Positions 1-6,871 of a stretch of DNA of 55,929 nt are shown piece after piece. Source of the stretch: an uncultured Desulfobacterales bacterium (lineage in GTDB: Bacteria; Desulfobacterota; Desulfobacteria; Desulfobacterales; SpSt-501); NCBI GenBank assembly GCA_938048455.1, contig CALIUY010000046.1, positions 1 to 55,929 on the forward strand, given 5' to 3'. A program made the translations under genes and the position numbers. Every line of letters starts with the position of its first letter. Positions within the stretch are counted from its first letter, which is position 1. Below the pieces are notes generated by a model. It was not told the origin of the DNA and did not search any database. It was given only the letters and a program-made list of their open reading frames with translations.

Positions 1-1131
1 CTCCGCCAACGACTGCGCCGCACCCGAAACCTGCCCCGCCGCCGAGGCCACCTCCTCCGCCCCCTCGGACAGCCCCGCAATCACCCGCCGCAACGCCCCC
101 GTCACCGACCGCGTCACCCACAACCCCAAAAAAACCGCCAAGGCGAGCCCGGTCAGCACCGCCGCGAGCATCATCGCCTTCTGAAAACCCGATTGGGAGA
201 CCCCTTCGCGGGATTCGGTATGGGCGACCTCACGGTTGATCTCCACGAGCTTGTCCAACAAGCCCATCGCCTCGCGCTGCTTGCGGGTGACCTCGCCCAG
301 GGCGAGCTCGTCGGCCTGCTTCTTGGTCGCCGCGGCCTCGTTCGCCACGGCGAGCATCTCCTGGAATTGCTTGAACACCTCCTGCATCGCGGGAATCATG
401 TCGCGCCGGAAGAGCCCCTGGGCCTCGTCGGCTTTTCCCTCGGCGACGAGTTTCTTGATCCGGCCGATCGCTTCATGAAAGCGGCGGTGGGGGTCCTCGA
501 AGGCCTTGAGGGTCGCGCCCAGAGACGGGTTTTCGGTCTTGAACGTGGGAAAGAATTTTCCCGCGTTGCAGGCCGTGTGGTCTTCGCCGCCCTCGAAATG
601 GGCGCTCCGGTCGGCAAGCAGGCTCTGAACGCGATAGGCCAGGATATAGTGGTCCTTGGTGAACTGCTCGAGCCTGCGGGCGAGCTCGACCGGGCTCTGG
701 ATGCCGAGCGAGTCGAAGCGGCGGTGCAGCTCGAGCAGGCGGTTGTTTTCCGCGCGCCAGGCCTCCCAGGCGGGAACGAATCGCTTCCAGGTCTCGGCCT
801 CCTCCGGGGTCTGGGGCAGCGGCTCGTAGATCTTCCAGGCTTCTTCATAGCTTTTTCGGCTCGCGGCGATGTTGTCGTACTGGCGTTTGCGGATCTCGGG
901 GGGGAGCCCTTCGATCGAAAGGGTGCGGATCGAGCCCCGCACGGACTCCGCCGCCCCCTGGATCAAAAGCAGGCTGTCCACCGCGGGCAGGCGCACCATC
1001 CCCACGTCCTCGATCACCGCATGATTCTTCACCGCGCCGTAATAGCCCACGCCGCCCATGACCAGCATGATCAGGGCGAGGGCGGCAAAACTGGCCGCCA
1101 GCCTCTTTCCGACCGTCCATTGGCTTTTCAT
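1..1131 (-). CDS. Methyl-accepting chemotaxis protein (3' end beyond window)
   Basis: Inner-membrane chemoreceptor that would pass ligand binding to a CheA-CheW complex. The frame is open for 377 codons from the ATG at 1131 to the window edge and has no stop, so the signalling domain is cut off. There is a transmembrane helix at about residues 11-31, then a long helical periplasmic region (about 32-315) resembling four-helix-bundle sensors, a second helix at about 319-338, and an Ala/Ser/Gln-rich coiled coil starting at about 355 (EEVASAAGQVSGAAQ), typical of the cytoplasmic part of receptors. The start is followed by a basic stretch (KSQWTVGKR) as expected before the first helix. cheW lies 67 bases upstream on the same strand and a receiver gene precedes that, so all three probably share a transcript. 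No cheA is visible. The ligand is unknown. Confidence 0.9.
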   Translation of the reverse strand, partial: MKSQWTVGKRLAASFAALALIMLVMGGVGYYGAVKNHAVIEDVGMVRLPAVDSLLLIQGAAESVRGSIRTLSIEGLPPEIRKRQYDNIAASRKSYEEAWKIYEPLPQTPEEAETWKRFVPAWEAWRAENNRLLELHRRFDSLGIQSPVELARRLEQFTKDHYILAYRVQSLLADRSAHFEGGEDHTACNAGKFFPTFKTENPSLGATLKAFEDPHRRFHEAIGRIKKLVAEGKADEAQGLFRRDMIPAMQEVFKQFQEMLAVANEAAATKKQADELALGEVTRKQREAMGLLDKLVEINREVAHTESREGVSQSGFQKAMMLAAVLTGLALAVFLGLWVTRSVTGALRRVIAGLSEGAEEVASAAGQVSGAAQSLAE

Positions 1132-1198
1132 GACCCTCTTCTCCTTCCGTGATCTGTTTTGCGTTGCGTTCTTAAAAATCGTTGCGGCGATCCCGGAC

Positions 1199-1711
1199 TC
1201 AGGCCGCCTGCCGCATGGCCTCGAGATCCTCCGCGCCGAGCACGCGGTCGATGTCGAGCAGGATCTTGACCCCCTTGTCGCGCTTCGCCATCCCCAGGAT
1301 GTAGTCGGTGTTCAGGCGCACGCCGAAGGAAGGCGGGTCCTCGATTTCTTCGGCGCGGATGTTCAGCACCTCGGAGACGGCATCGACCACGATCCCGACC
1401 GGCATGAGGCCGCCTGCGCCGGCGGTTTCGACCACGATGATGCAGGTGCGGTCGCCGATCTCGATCTCGGGCATCCCGAAGCGCAGCCTCAAATTCACCA
1501 CCGGGATGACCTTGCCGCGCAGGTTGATCACCCCCTTGACGTAGTGGGGGGTCTCGGGCACGGCGGTGATGGGGAGCATACCGATGATCTCGCGGATCTT
1601 GAGAATGCCGATCCCGTATTCCTCGTTTCCGAGGGAAAACGTGAGGTATTTCCCTTCCCGCCCCCTCGCCGGGGAGCCTGGATCCCCGATCCCCTTGCGT
1701 TCCTGATCCAT
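1199..1711 (-). CDS. cheW: Chemotaxis coupling protein CheW
   Basis: Adaptor that links chemoreceptors to the kinase CheA at the inner membrane. The 170-residue product fits a single CheW domain with a short N-terminal extension. After about residue 20 the usual succession of beta strands is visible, including YLTFSLGNEEYGIGILKIRE, the block ITAVPETPHYVKGVINLRGK and PVVNLRLRFGM, which is the most conserved part of the family. The ATG is preceded by purine-rich AAGGAATAAGGAA, a good ribosome-binding site. It lies 22 bases downstream of a degenerate receiver gene and 67 bases upstream of a chemoreceptor, so it is probably dedicated to that receptor. A CheV-like role is unlikely because its own receiver domain is missing, although the receiver encoded next to it could serve in trans. 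Confidence 0.95.
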   Translation of the reverse strand: MDQERKGIGDPGSPARGREGKYLTFSLGNEEYGIGILKIREIIGMLPITAVPETPHYVKGVINLRGKVIPVVNLRLRFGMPEIEIGDRTCIIVVETAGAGGLMPVGIVVDAVSEVLNIRAEEIEDPPSFGVRLNTDYILGMAKRDKGVKILLDIDRVLGAEDLEAMRQAA

Positions 1712-1733
1712 TTCCTTATTCCTTTCCGGCGTT

Positions 1734-2120
1734 TTACGCCCTGAGATTCATCCGTTTCGCTCCCCGGCGCCGCCGGCGTTCCAGGTGAGCGAGCAGGCCG
1801 ATCAATTCCGCGCTGCGGAGCGGCTTGATCAGATAGCAGGCGATCCCCAGCCGCCGGATGCCGAGCTCGAGCTCGCGGCTGCTTTCGCCCGTCATTGTCG
1901 CGACCGGCAGCCCCGGCTGGAAGGCGCGCAGGCGCGGAATGAGCTCGAGCGCCGTCGCATCCGCCAAGAAGACATTCACCACGGCCAGATCGAGCGCCCA
2001 GGCGGCGGCGATGTCCAAAGCGGAAGCGGCCGAGGCGGCGGCAAGCACCCTGTGCCCTGCCGCGAGGATGAGACCGGCGAGCGCCCGCCGCTGCCCCTGA
2101 TCACCTTCCGCCACCAGCAC
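1734..2120 (-). CDS. Receiver-domain protein lacking the phosphoacceptor Asp
   Basis: Single receiver domain of about 118 residues with a short Arg-rich tail. It is clearly a paralogue of the receiver at 2828-3373: both contain a VFL-D-TALELIP block followed by a TGxSSR motif. In the neighbour the block reads LLLDVFLPDTTALELIP with the phosphorylated Asp. Here it reads AVVNVFLADATALELIP, so Asn (codon AAT, residue 49) replaces Asp. The N-terminal acidic pocket is also weakened, VAEGD instead of VEDED. The Thr (MTG) and Lys (IKP) of the switch are kept. The start is GTG at 2120; an in-frame stop lies six codons upstream. The gene heads the cheW-receptor group, so an output role in chemotaxis that does not depend on phosphorylation is plausible. 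Whether it folds and works as a pseudo-receiver is inference. Confidence 0.8.
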   Translation of the reverse strand: MLVAEGDQGQRRALAGLILAAGHRVLAAASAASALDIAAAWALDLAVVNVFLADATALELIPRLRAFQPGLPVATMTGESSRELELGIRRLGIACYLIKPLRSAELIGLLAHLERRRRRGAKRMNLRA

Positions 2121-2176
2121 CGTCAGCGTAGAGCCTCACCCCCCGACCCGCCGCGAGGCGGATCGCCGGGAAGTGA

Positions 2177-2192
2177 ATCAAGTAGCGTGCCA
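2177..2192 (-). promoter_or_regulatory. Weak sigma-54-like promoter before the receiver-cheW-receptor genes
   Basis: On the minus strand the sequence reads TGGCACGCTACTTGAT, about 57 bases before the GTG of the degenerate receiver. The -24 half (TGGCAC) is perfect for sigma-54. The -12 half is TTGA where TTGC is expected, and the GC pair at -12 is nearly invariant in real sites. The rest of the 2121-2514 gap is AT-richer than its surroundings; it contains this site and the promoter at 2463 but no convincing gene. Confidence 0.25.
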
Positions 2193-2462
2193 TGATACCT
2201 AAAAATGAAGCAACATGCCGTATTTCATAGAAATATTTTCAGGCCTCAATTCTTGGGCAAACCTCAGCCACGTGGTGGAACGGTTACGCGAAGCCGGCGA
2301 TTCGCAAATAATGATCTGTTTTCAATATGAATTTTTGTGTGGCGGATTCGCCCCGACCTGGCCGCTTCGGCCACCAGCCGCCAAAGCGATCGGAAGGGAA
2401 ATCGGATGGCAAGGCAGAGGTTTTCTAGCGGCGACCGGGAAGGCGCTGCCCTTCGGCCCGGT

Positions 2463-2490
2463 TTGACAGAGATCGGAGGGCTGGTATAAT
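2463..2490 (+). promoter_or_regulatory. Near-consensus sigma-70 promoter
   Basis: TTGACA (2463-2468) and TATAAT (2485-2490) are both perfect hexamers separated by 16 bases. The ATG of the response regulator follows at 2515, with the ribosome-binding site AGGGGA between. Such a match is unusual in this GC-rich sequence and predicts strong constitutive transcription. Confidence 0.85.
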
Positions 2491-2514
2491 TGATTTATTC
2501 AGGGGAAAAAGCCG

Positions 2515-2892
2515 ATGCCACGCCACATCCTCATCGTCGACGACGACCGCGAACTGTGTGCCGTGAAAAAGGCGCAGCTCGAGCTCGACGGGGAGTTCAC
2601 GGTCACGGTGACGAACGATCCGCGCCAGGCCCTCAAGGCGGCGCGCAAGAAGAAGCCCGATCTCATTCTTCTCGACATCATGATGCCGGGAAAAGACGGC
2701 TTCGAGGTCCTCGAGGAGCTCAAGGCCGACCTCGCCACCGCCGCCATCCCCGTCATCATGCATACCGGGGTCGAAGAAGAGGAAAGCCGCCTGCGGGCGG
2801 CCGAACTCTACAACGAGGATTACGTTCTCAAGTCGGCCGACCGCGAAACCCTCGTCTCTTCCATCCGCCGCGTTCTCGCCCGCCGCCGCTGA
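2515..2892 (+). CDS. Single-domain response regulator
   Basis: A 125-residue free-standing receiver of the CheY type. The acidic pair lies in IVDDD (residues 7-11), the phosphoacceptor is Asp54 in LILLDIMMPGKDG, the switch Thr follows in IMHTG and the conserved Lys in VLKSAD near residue 108. No output domain is present, so it must act through protein contacts or as a phosphorelay intermediate. The sequence KDGFEVLEELKAD is typical of receivers in delta-proteobacterial signalling clusters. It has its own strong promoter and faces the opposite way from the other genes of this block. Its last 65 bases overlap the 3' end of the convergent receiver gene at 2828-3373. The cognate kinase cannot be told from the sequence. 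Confidence 0.92.
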   Translation: MPRHILIVDDDRELCAVKKAQLELDGEFTVTVTNDPRQALKAARKKKPDLILLDIMMPGKDGFEVLEELKADLATAAIPVIMHTGVEEEESRLRAAELYNEDYVLKSADRETLVSSIRRVLARRR

Positions 2893-3373
2893 CGCTGTTT
2901 CTTCCTTGCAGGGCGGCCCGGTAGCCGCCGACGGCGCCGTTTTCCAAGCCGGAGGCGTTCCCGGGCCGGTCGGAGGGATGAGGCCGGGAGAGGGGCCGGC
3001 GCCTGCTCTCCGGCCGCGGGAGCTGTCCCATGTGGTCGAGGATGCTCTTGAGCTCGACGGCGGCCACGGGCTTGGCCATGTAGTAGGCGATCCCGAGCTC
3101 GCGCAGGCGGCGTTCGAGATCGCGGCTGCTTTTTCCGGTAAGGGTGATGATCGCGGCGTTCACCCCCAGCGCGCGAAGCTGCGGGATCAGCTCCAGGGCC
3201 GTCGTGTCGGGCAAAAACACATCGAGAAGCAGCAGGTCGAGATCCGCGGCCGTCGCGGCGCAAAGCGCCTCCTTGCCGCTGGCTGCCGTGGACACCGCAT
3301 GCCCCCAGCCGGCGACCTGCGCCTCCAGCACGCGGCGCTGCAGATCCTCGTCCTCGACGATCAAAATCCTCAT
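2828..3373 (-). CDS. Response regulator receiver protein with low-complexity tail
   Basis: The first 118 of 181 residues form a complete receiver: acidic VEDED (residues 6-10), phosphoacceptor Asp51 in LLLLDVFLPD, Thr in TLTGKS and Lys in MAKP. The start ATG overlaps the stop of the sigma-54 activator gene as ATGA, so the two are translationally coupled and probably work together. The activator lacks a receiver of its own, so this protein may regulate it in trans; this is inference. The last 60 or so residues are Arg-, Gly- and Pro-rich without recognisable structure. They run into the opposite strand of the convergent regulator gene, as if a normal stop had been lost. It is the intact paralogue of the Asn49 receiver at 1734-2120. 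Confidence 0.88.
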   Translation of the reverse strand: MRILIVEDEDLQRRVLEAQVAGWGHAVSTAASGKEALCAATAADLDLLLLDVFLPDTTALELIPQLRALGVNAAIITLTGKSSRDLERRLRELGIAYYMAKPVAAVELKSILDHMGQLPRPESRRRPLSRPHPSDRPGNASGLENGAVGGYRAALQGRNSVSGGGRERGGWKRRGFRGRPT

Positions 3374-4464
3374 TCCGCACTCTCTAAGGAAGACAACAGC
3401 CCGTATTTTTTCATCTTGGTGAACAGCGTCTTGCGGTGGATGCCCAGGGCGGCCGCGGTCCGCTCCCGCTGCCAGCGGTTTTCTTCGAGCGCCCGCAGGA
3501 TCAGCCCCCGTTCGTAGTGCCGCAGCATCTCCTCGAGCCCTTCGCCCGCGCCGCCGGCGCAGGCGCGATCCCCGCGCCGCGGCGCCGGTTCCGGCCCCAA
3601 TCCGCGCCCGCCCGCAAAATCGAGCCGCCGGAAGACGAGATAGCGCTGGACGGTGTTCTGAAGCTCGCGCACGTTTCCCGGCCAATCGTGCGTGCAAAGC
3701 GCCTCCAGGACATGAGGCGGAAGCGGGGGGGCGGCGTTGCGGCGCCCGAAGCGCAGGGCGAAATGCTCCGCCAGCGGGGCGATGTCTTCGCGGCGCTCCC
3801 GCAAAGGCGGCAGATGGATCGGCAGCACATGGATGCGGTAAAAGAAATCCTCCCGCAGCCGGCCGTGACGGACCTCCGCGAGCAGATCGCGGTGGGTGGC
3901 GGCGATGACGCGGAAGTCGGGTTTCTTGAGCTCGCCGCCGCCGACGGGGGTAAAGCCCCCGCCGTCGATCGCGCGCAAGAGCTTCACCTGGATGCGCGGG
4001 CCGATCTCGCCCAGCTCGTCGAGAAAAAGCGTCCCGCCGTCGGCGAGGTCGAGATAGCCGTGCTTGTCGATCAGCGCCCCGGAAAAGGCGCCCTTGCGGT
4101 ACCCGAAAAACTCGGATTCCATCAGCGTCTCGGGGATGGCGCCGCAGTTCACGGGAACGAAGGACCCCGCCCGGCGCGCGCTCAGATCGTGGATCGCGCG
4201 CGCCACGAGCTCTTTTCCGGTCCCCGATTCGCCGTAGACGATGACGTTCGCCTCGCAGGCGGCGGCGACCTCGATCAGGTCGAAGACGTGCTGCATCGCG
4301 GGGCTCGCCCCGATGATCTCCCCCAGCCGGTCGCGCTCGCGCCGCGGCGGTGCGGGCGGAGGCGCCGAACCGGAAAGCAGGGCGCGGAAGGTCTTTCCCG
4401 CCGGAGAAAGGCCGGCAGGGGAGGTCACACCCGGGACCGTCGGTTGCAAAGCAGATCCGCTCAT
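3370..4464 (-). CDS. Sigma-54-dependent transcriptional activator (AAA+, Fis-type HTH)
   Basis: Bacterial enhancer-binding protein that hydrolyses ATP to open sigma-54 promoters. From the ATG at 4464 it has 364 residues: a short unstructured N-terminus (1-45), an AAA+ domain with Walker A GESGTGKE (78-85), loop GAFSGA (125-130; canonical GAFTGA, a conservative Thr to Ser change) and Walker B TLFLDE (145-150), then arginine-finger and sensor regions (REDFFYRIHVLPI), and a C-terminal Fis-type helix-turn-helix (RERTAAALGIHRKTLFTKMKKYG). The chosen ATG has GGAG five bases upstream; longer frames upstream would run through the regulatory region. There is no receiver, GAF or PAS input domain, so control must come from a partner, perhaps the coupled receiver downstream. 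A sigma-54 promoter lies directly upstream. Confidence 0.95.
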   Translation of the reverse strand: MSGSALQPTVPGVTSPAGLSPAGKTFRALLSGSAPPPAPPRRERDRLGEIIGASPAMQHVFDLIEVAAACEANVIVYGESGTGKELVARAIHDLSARRAGSFVPVNCGAIPETLMESEFFGYRKGAFSGALIDKHGYLDLADGGTLFLDELGEIGPRIQVKLLRAIDGGGFTPVGGGELKKPDFRVIAATHRDLLAEVRHGRLREDFFYRIHVLPIHLPPLRERREDIAPLAEHFALRFGRRNAAPPLPPHVLEALCTHDWPGNVRELQNTVQRYLVFRRLDFAGGRGLGPEPAPRRGDRACAGGAGEGLEEMLRHYERGLILRALEENRWQRERTAAALGIHRKTLFTKMKKYGLLSSLESAE

Positions 4465-4515
4465 GGACGCTCCAGAGGGTCCAGCAGACAACCCGACAAG
4501 ACGAAAACGTCTATT

Positions 4516-4531
4516 AGCAACAAAAGTGCCA
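4516..4531 (-). promoter_or_regulatory. Sigma-54 (-24/-12) promoter
   Basis: On the minus strand the sequence reads TGGCACTTTTGTTGCT: TGGCAC and TTGC separated by five bases, with GG and GC exactly ten bases apart as sigma-54 requires. Transcription would start near 4505, about 40 bases before the ATG of the sigma-54 activator. The activator gene therefore appears to be controlled by the sigma factor it serves. Confidence 0.75.
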
Positions 4532-4571
4532 CCGCCCCCGGAAAAACCGATGCCTCGGATATTTGATGTAT

Positions 4572-4587
4572 AAACAATAGGTTGTTT
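4572..4587. promoter_or_regulatory. Palindrome AAACAA-TAGG-TTGTTT, candidate enhancer site
   Basis: A perfect inverted repeat with six-base arms and a four-base spacer in an AT-rich patch, about 70-80 bases upstream of the predicted sigma-54 transcription start. This is near the range used by upstream activator sequences of enhancer-binding proteins. Only one copy was found. Confidence 0.4.
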
Positions 4588-4643
4588 GAATCGTGGGGCG
4601 GCTGGGCTTCGTCCCGGGCCGCCGGCGGGGCGGCGGCGGGCGG

Positions 4644-5297
4644 TCAAGGGCTTGACGACCCCCCTTCCTCAGCGAGGCGGTTGCGAACGGCGTAGGCGAT
4701 GAGCTCGGCCGTGTTCGCCAACCCCAGCTTGCGGCCGATGCGGCTGCGGTAGGTGGCGACCGTCTTGGCACTCAAGCCCAGAAGGCGGGCGATCTCGCTC
4801 TGCGATCTGCCGGCGGCGAGCAGGATCAGAACCTGGAGCTCGCGGTCGGAGAGGTTCTCGTGGGGCAGCCGGTCCGGCCGGCCTCCGAATTCCCAGGCGA
4901 GCTTCTCGGCAAACGAGGCACTCAAGAACCGCCCCCCGGCGGCCACGCGGCGCACGGCCCGGATGAGCTCCTCGGGCGCGCTCTCCTTGGCGAGGTAGCC
5001 TGAAGCCCCGGCCTTGAGGGCCCGCAGCGCGAACTGCTCCTCGGCGTAGATGCTGAGCACGAGAACGGGAATCCCGGGCCGCAGACGCTTCAACCGCCTC
5101 AAGGCCTCGAGGCCGTCGATCCCGGGAAGCCGGAGGTCGAGCAGGACCAGGTCGAAGCGCAGCGCCCCGAGACGGTCCAAGAACTCTTCGGCGCTCGCGA
5201 ACTCCGCGGTCACGCGCGCCTCGGCGGACGCCGCGAAGATCTGCCGGATCCCGGCGCGGACCACGGGGTGATCGTCGACGATGACCACATCGATCAT
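4644..5297 (-). CDS. NarL/LuxR-family response regulator
   Basis: DNA-binding response regulator of 217 residues. The N-terminal receiver has DD at residues 8-9, phosphoacceptor Asp54 in LVLLDLRLPG, the Ser/Tyr switch (LSIYAEE) and Lys in YLAKES. A linker leads to a C-terminal LuxR-type helix-turn-helix (about 150-210) with LSDRELQVLILLAAGRS and a recognition helix near SAKTVATYRSRI. The ATG overlaps the stop of the kinase gene as ATGA, making the two a coupled pair. The 179-base gap downstream holds the sigma-54 promoter of the next gene, so the chain may be transcribed both through and from within. Its targets are unknown; the palindrome at 4572 is one place to look. Confidence 0.95.
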   Translation of the reverse strand: MIDVVIVDDHPVVRAGIRQIFAASAEARVTAEFASAEEFLDRLGALRFDLVLLDLRLPGIDGLEALRRLKRLRPGIPVLVLSIYAEEQFALRALKAGASGYLAKESAPEELIRAVRRVAAGGRFLSASFAEKLAWEFGGRPDRLPHENLSDRELQVLILLAAGRSQSEIARLLGLSAKTVATYRSRIGRKLGLANTAELIAYAVRNRLAEEGGSSSP

Positions 5298-6871
5298 AAC
5301 CCGGCCCCCTTCACCGGAAACGGCACGCGGACCCGCAACCGGCTTCCACCGCCGGAGGGGCGCTCGACGCAGAGCGTCCCGCCGTGCGGCCGGAGCCGCT
5401 CGCGCATGCCCGCAAGACCCAGCGCCCCCGGCGGAAATTCGCCTGTTTCCGGAAAGCCCCGGCCGTCGTCTTCCACGGCGAGATCCGCCATCCCGCCCTT
5501 CACGCGCAGCGCGATCCGCACGTTTCGGGCTCGGGCATGGCGGGCGACGTTGTTCAGCGCCTCCTGCACGATGCGGAAAAGATCGGTGGCGAGCTCGGCC
5601 GGCGCCTCGATTTCCTCGGGGTCGACGCGCAGACGGGCGCAAAGACCGCTGTAGCGGGAGAACTCGCCCGCAAGCCAGGCGAGCGCATCGGCGAGCCCCA
5701 GGGTGTCGAGAACCGCCGGTCGCAGCGAGGTCGCGATGCGGCGGATGGAGTTCAGGGCGCGATCGACGATCCCGCGCATGGCGGCCAGCGGCTCGCCCGC
5801 CGCCGCCTCAGGCCCGAGGGCCCGCTCGAGCCGGGCGATGGCAAAACGAAGCGCGGTGATCTCCTGGCCGAGCTCGTCGTGGACCTCGCGCGCGATGCGC
5901 CGGCGCTCCTCTTCGCGCGCCCGCTCCAGGCCGCAAACCAGACGCTGCAGCTCTTCGCGGAAGCGGCGCTGTTCTTGCTCGGCGCGTCTTCGCAGGACGA
6001 TATCCCAGATAAGACCCGCCAGCGAGGAAAGCGCCGCCGTGTCCGCCTCGTCATAGTCCACGGCCTTGTTTCCCACCCCGAGGAGAGCGACGACCCGGCC
6101 GCGGCGCACGACGGGGACCACAAGCTCGCGCCGAACCGGCACATGCCCCGCGGGAAAGCCCCTGCGGCCGGCACAGGCGGCGAAGTCGTTGTGCACGACC
6201 GGCCGTCGTCGGGCAATCCCCTCGGTCCAGATCCCGGCCCGCTCGATCGGGTAGTGCCAGCCCTCGCCCGCGGCGCGGCAGCGGCGCAGGGTATTCGAAG
6301 ACCAGGCCTGAAGGGAGAGGGCGCCCGCCGCCTCGTCCACGAAGTGGAAAAAGCCGATTTCGCTCTCGGTGACCGCCTCGGCCTCGTCCGACGCCAGACG
6401 GAGCAGCTCCCGCAGCCCGATTCGGGAACCAAGCTCGCTCAGCCGCAGCCGGGCTTCCAGGATCCGCTCGGTCCGCTTGCGGGCGGTGATGTCCGCCACC
6501 AGGGCGAAGGCGCCCTGGAATCCTCCCGCGGGATCCTCCAGCACCGAGGCGGAGAGGTTCGCCCAGAGGGTTGAGCCGTCGGCGCGGCGGAAGCGTCGCT
6601 CGTAGACTTCCTCCTGGCCCGCCTTGCGCTCCTTCATGCGCCGGCGGTGATCGGCCCGGTCCTCGGGAAAAAGGAAATCTTCGACCGGCCGCCCCAGCAT
6701 CTCGCGGGGCTCCCGGCCCAGCATGGCGGCGAGGCGCTGGTTGACAAAACAGGTGCGCCGCCGGGCGTCCAGGACCCAGACGCCTTCGAGGGCCTTTTCC
6801 ACGATGCGCCGAAAGAAAATTTCATCGGAGAGCTTCGCCGCAGGGGAGGCGGAAGGCGACTCGCCGCTCAC
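5294..6871 (-). CDS. Cytoplasmic sensor histidine kinase (PAS-GAF-HisKA_3-HATPase)
   Basis: A 525-residue NarX/DesK-type kinase without membrane helices. Residues 15-135 form a PAS domain (EGVWVLDARRRTCFVNQRLAAMLG) with the usual PAC tail (FQGAFALVADITARK). Residues 145-295 form a GAF-like sensor in which the histidine and cysteine content (FFHFV, HNDFAACAG, AGHVP) could support a ligand or metal. The dimerisation helix carries the phospho-His at about 331 (REEERRRIAREVHDELGQ), and the ATPase part has N-box EALNNVARHA and G-box DDGRGF. Its start overlaps the stop of the amidohydrolase gene by four bases, and its stop overlaps the start of the regulator. The signal is probably a cytoplasmic metabolite, which would fit the enzyme encoded just upstream; that link is inference. 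Confidence 0.93.
   Translation of the reverse strand: MSGESPSASPAAKLSDEIFFRRIVEKALEGVWVLDARRRTCFVNQRLAAMLGREPREMLGRPVEDFLFPEDRADHRRRMKERKAGQEEVYERRFRRADGSTLWANLSASVLEDPAGGFQGAFALVADITARKRTERILEARLRLSELGSRIGLRELLRLASDEAEAVTESEIGFFHFVDEAAGALSLQAWSSNTLRRCRAAGEGWHYPIERAGIWTEGIARRRPVVHNDFAACAGRRGFPAGHVPVRRELVVPVVRRGRVVALLGVGNKAVDYDEADTAALSSLAGLIWDIVLRRRAEQEQRRFREELQRLVCGLERAREEERRRIAREVHDELGQEITALRFAIARLERALGPEAAAGEPLAAMRGIVDRALNSIRRIATSLRPAVLDTLGLADALAWLAGEFSRYSGLCARLRVDPEEIEAPAELATDLFRIVQEALNNVARHARARNVRIALRVKGGMADLAVEDDGRGFPETGEFPPGALGLAGMRERLRPHGGTLCVERPSGGGSRLRVRVPFPVKGAGL

Noticed and set aside
193-1152. Long plus-strand open frame opposite the chemoreceptor
   Set aside because: Antisense shadow of a clearly recognisable receptor gene; long open antisense frames are expected at this GC content.
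2215-2466. 83-codon plus-strand open frame in the gap before the response regulator
   Set aside because: No ribosome-binding site, composition changes abruptly along its length, and its 3' end covers the strong promoter at 2463-2490; more likely chance.
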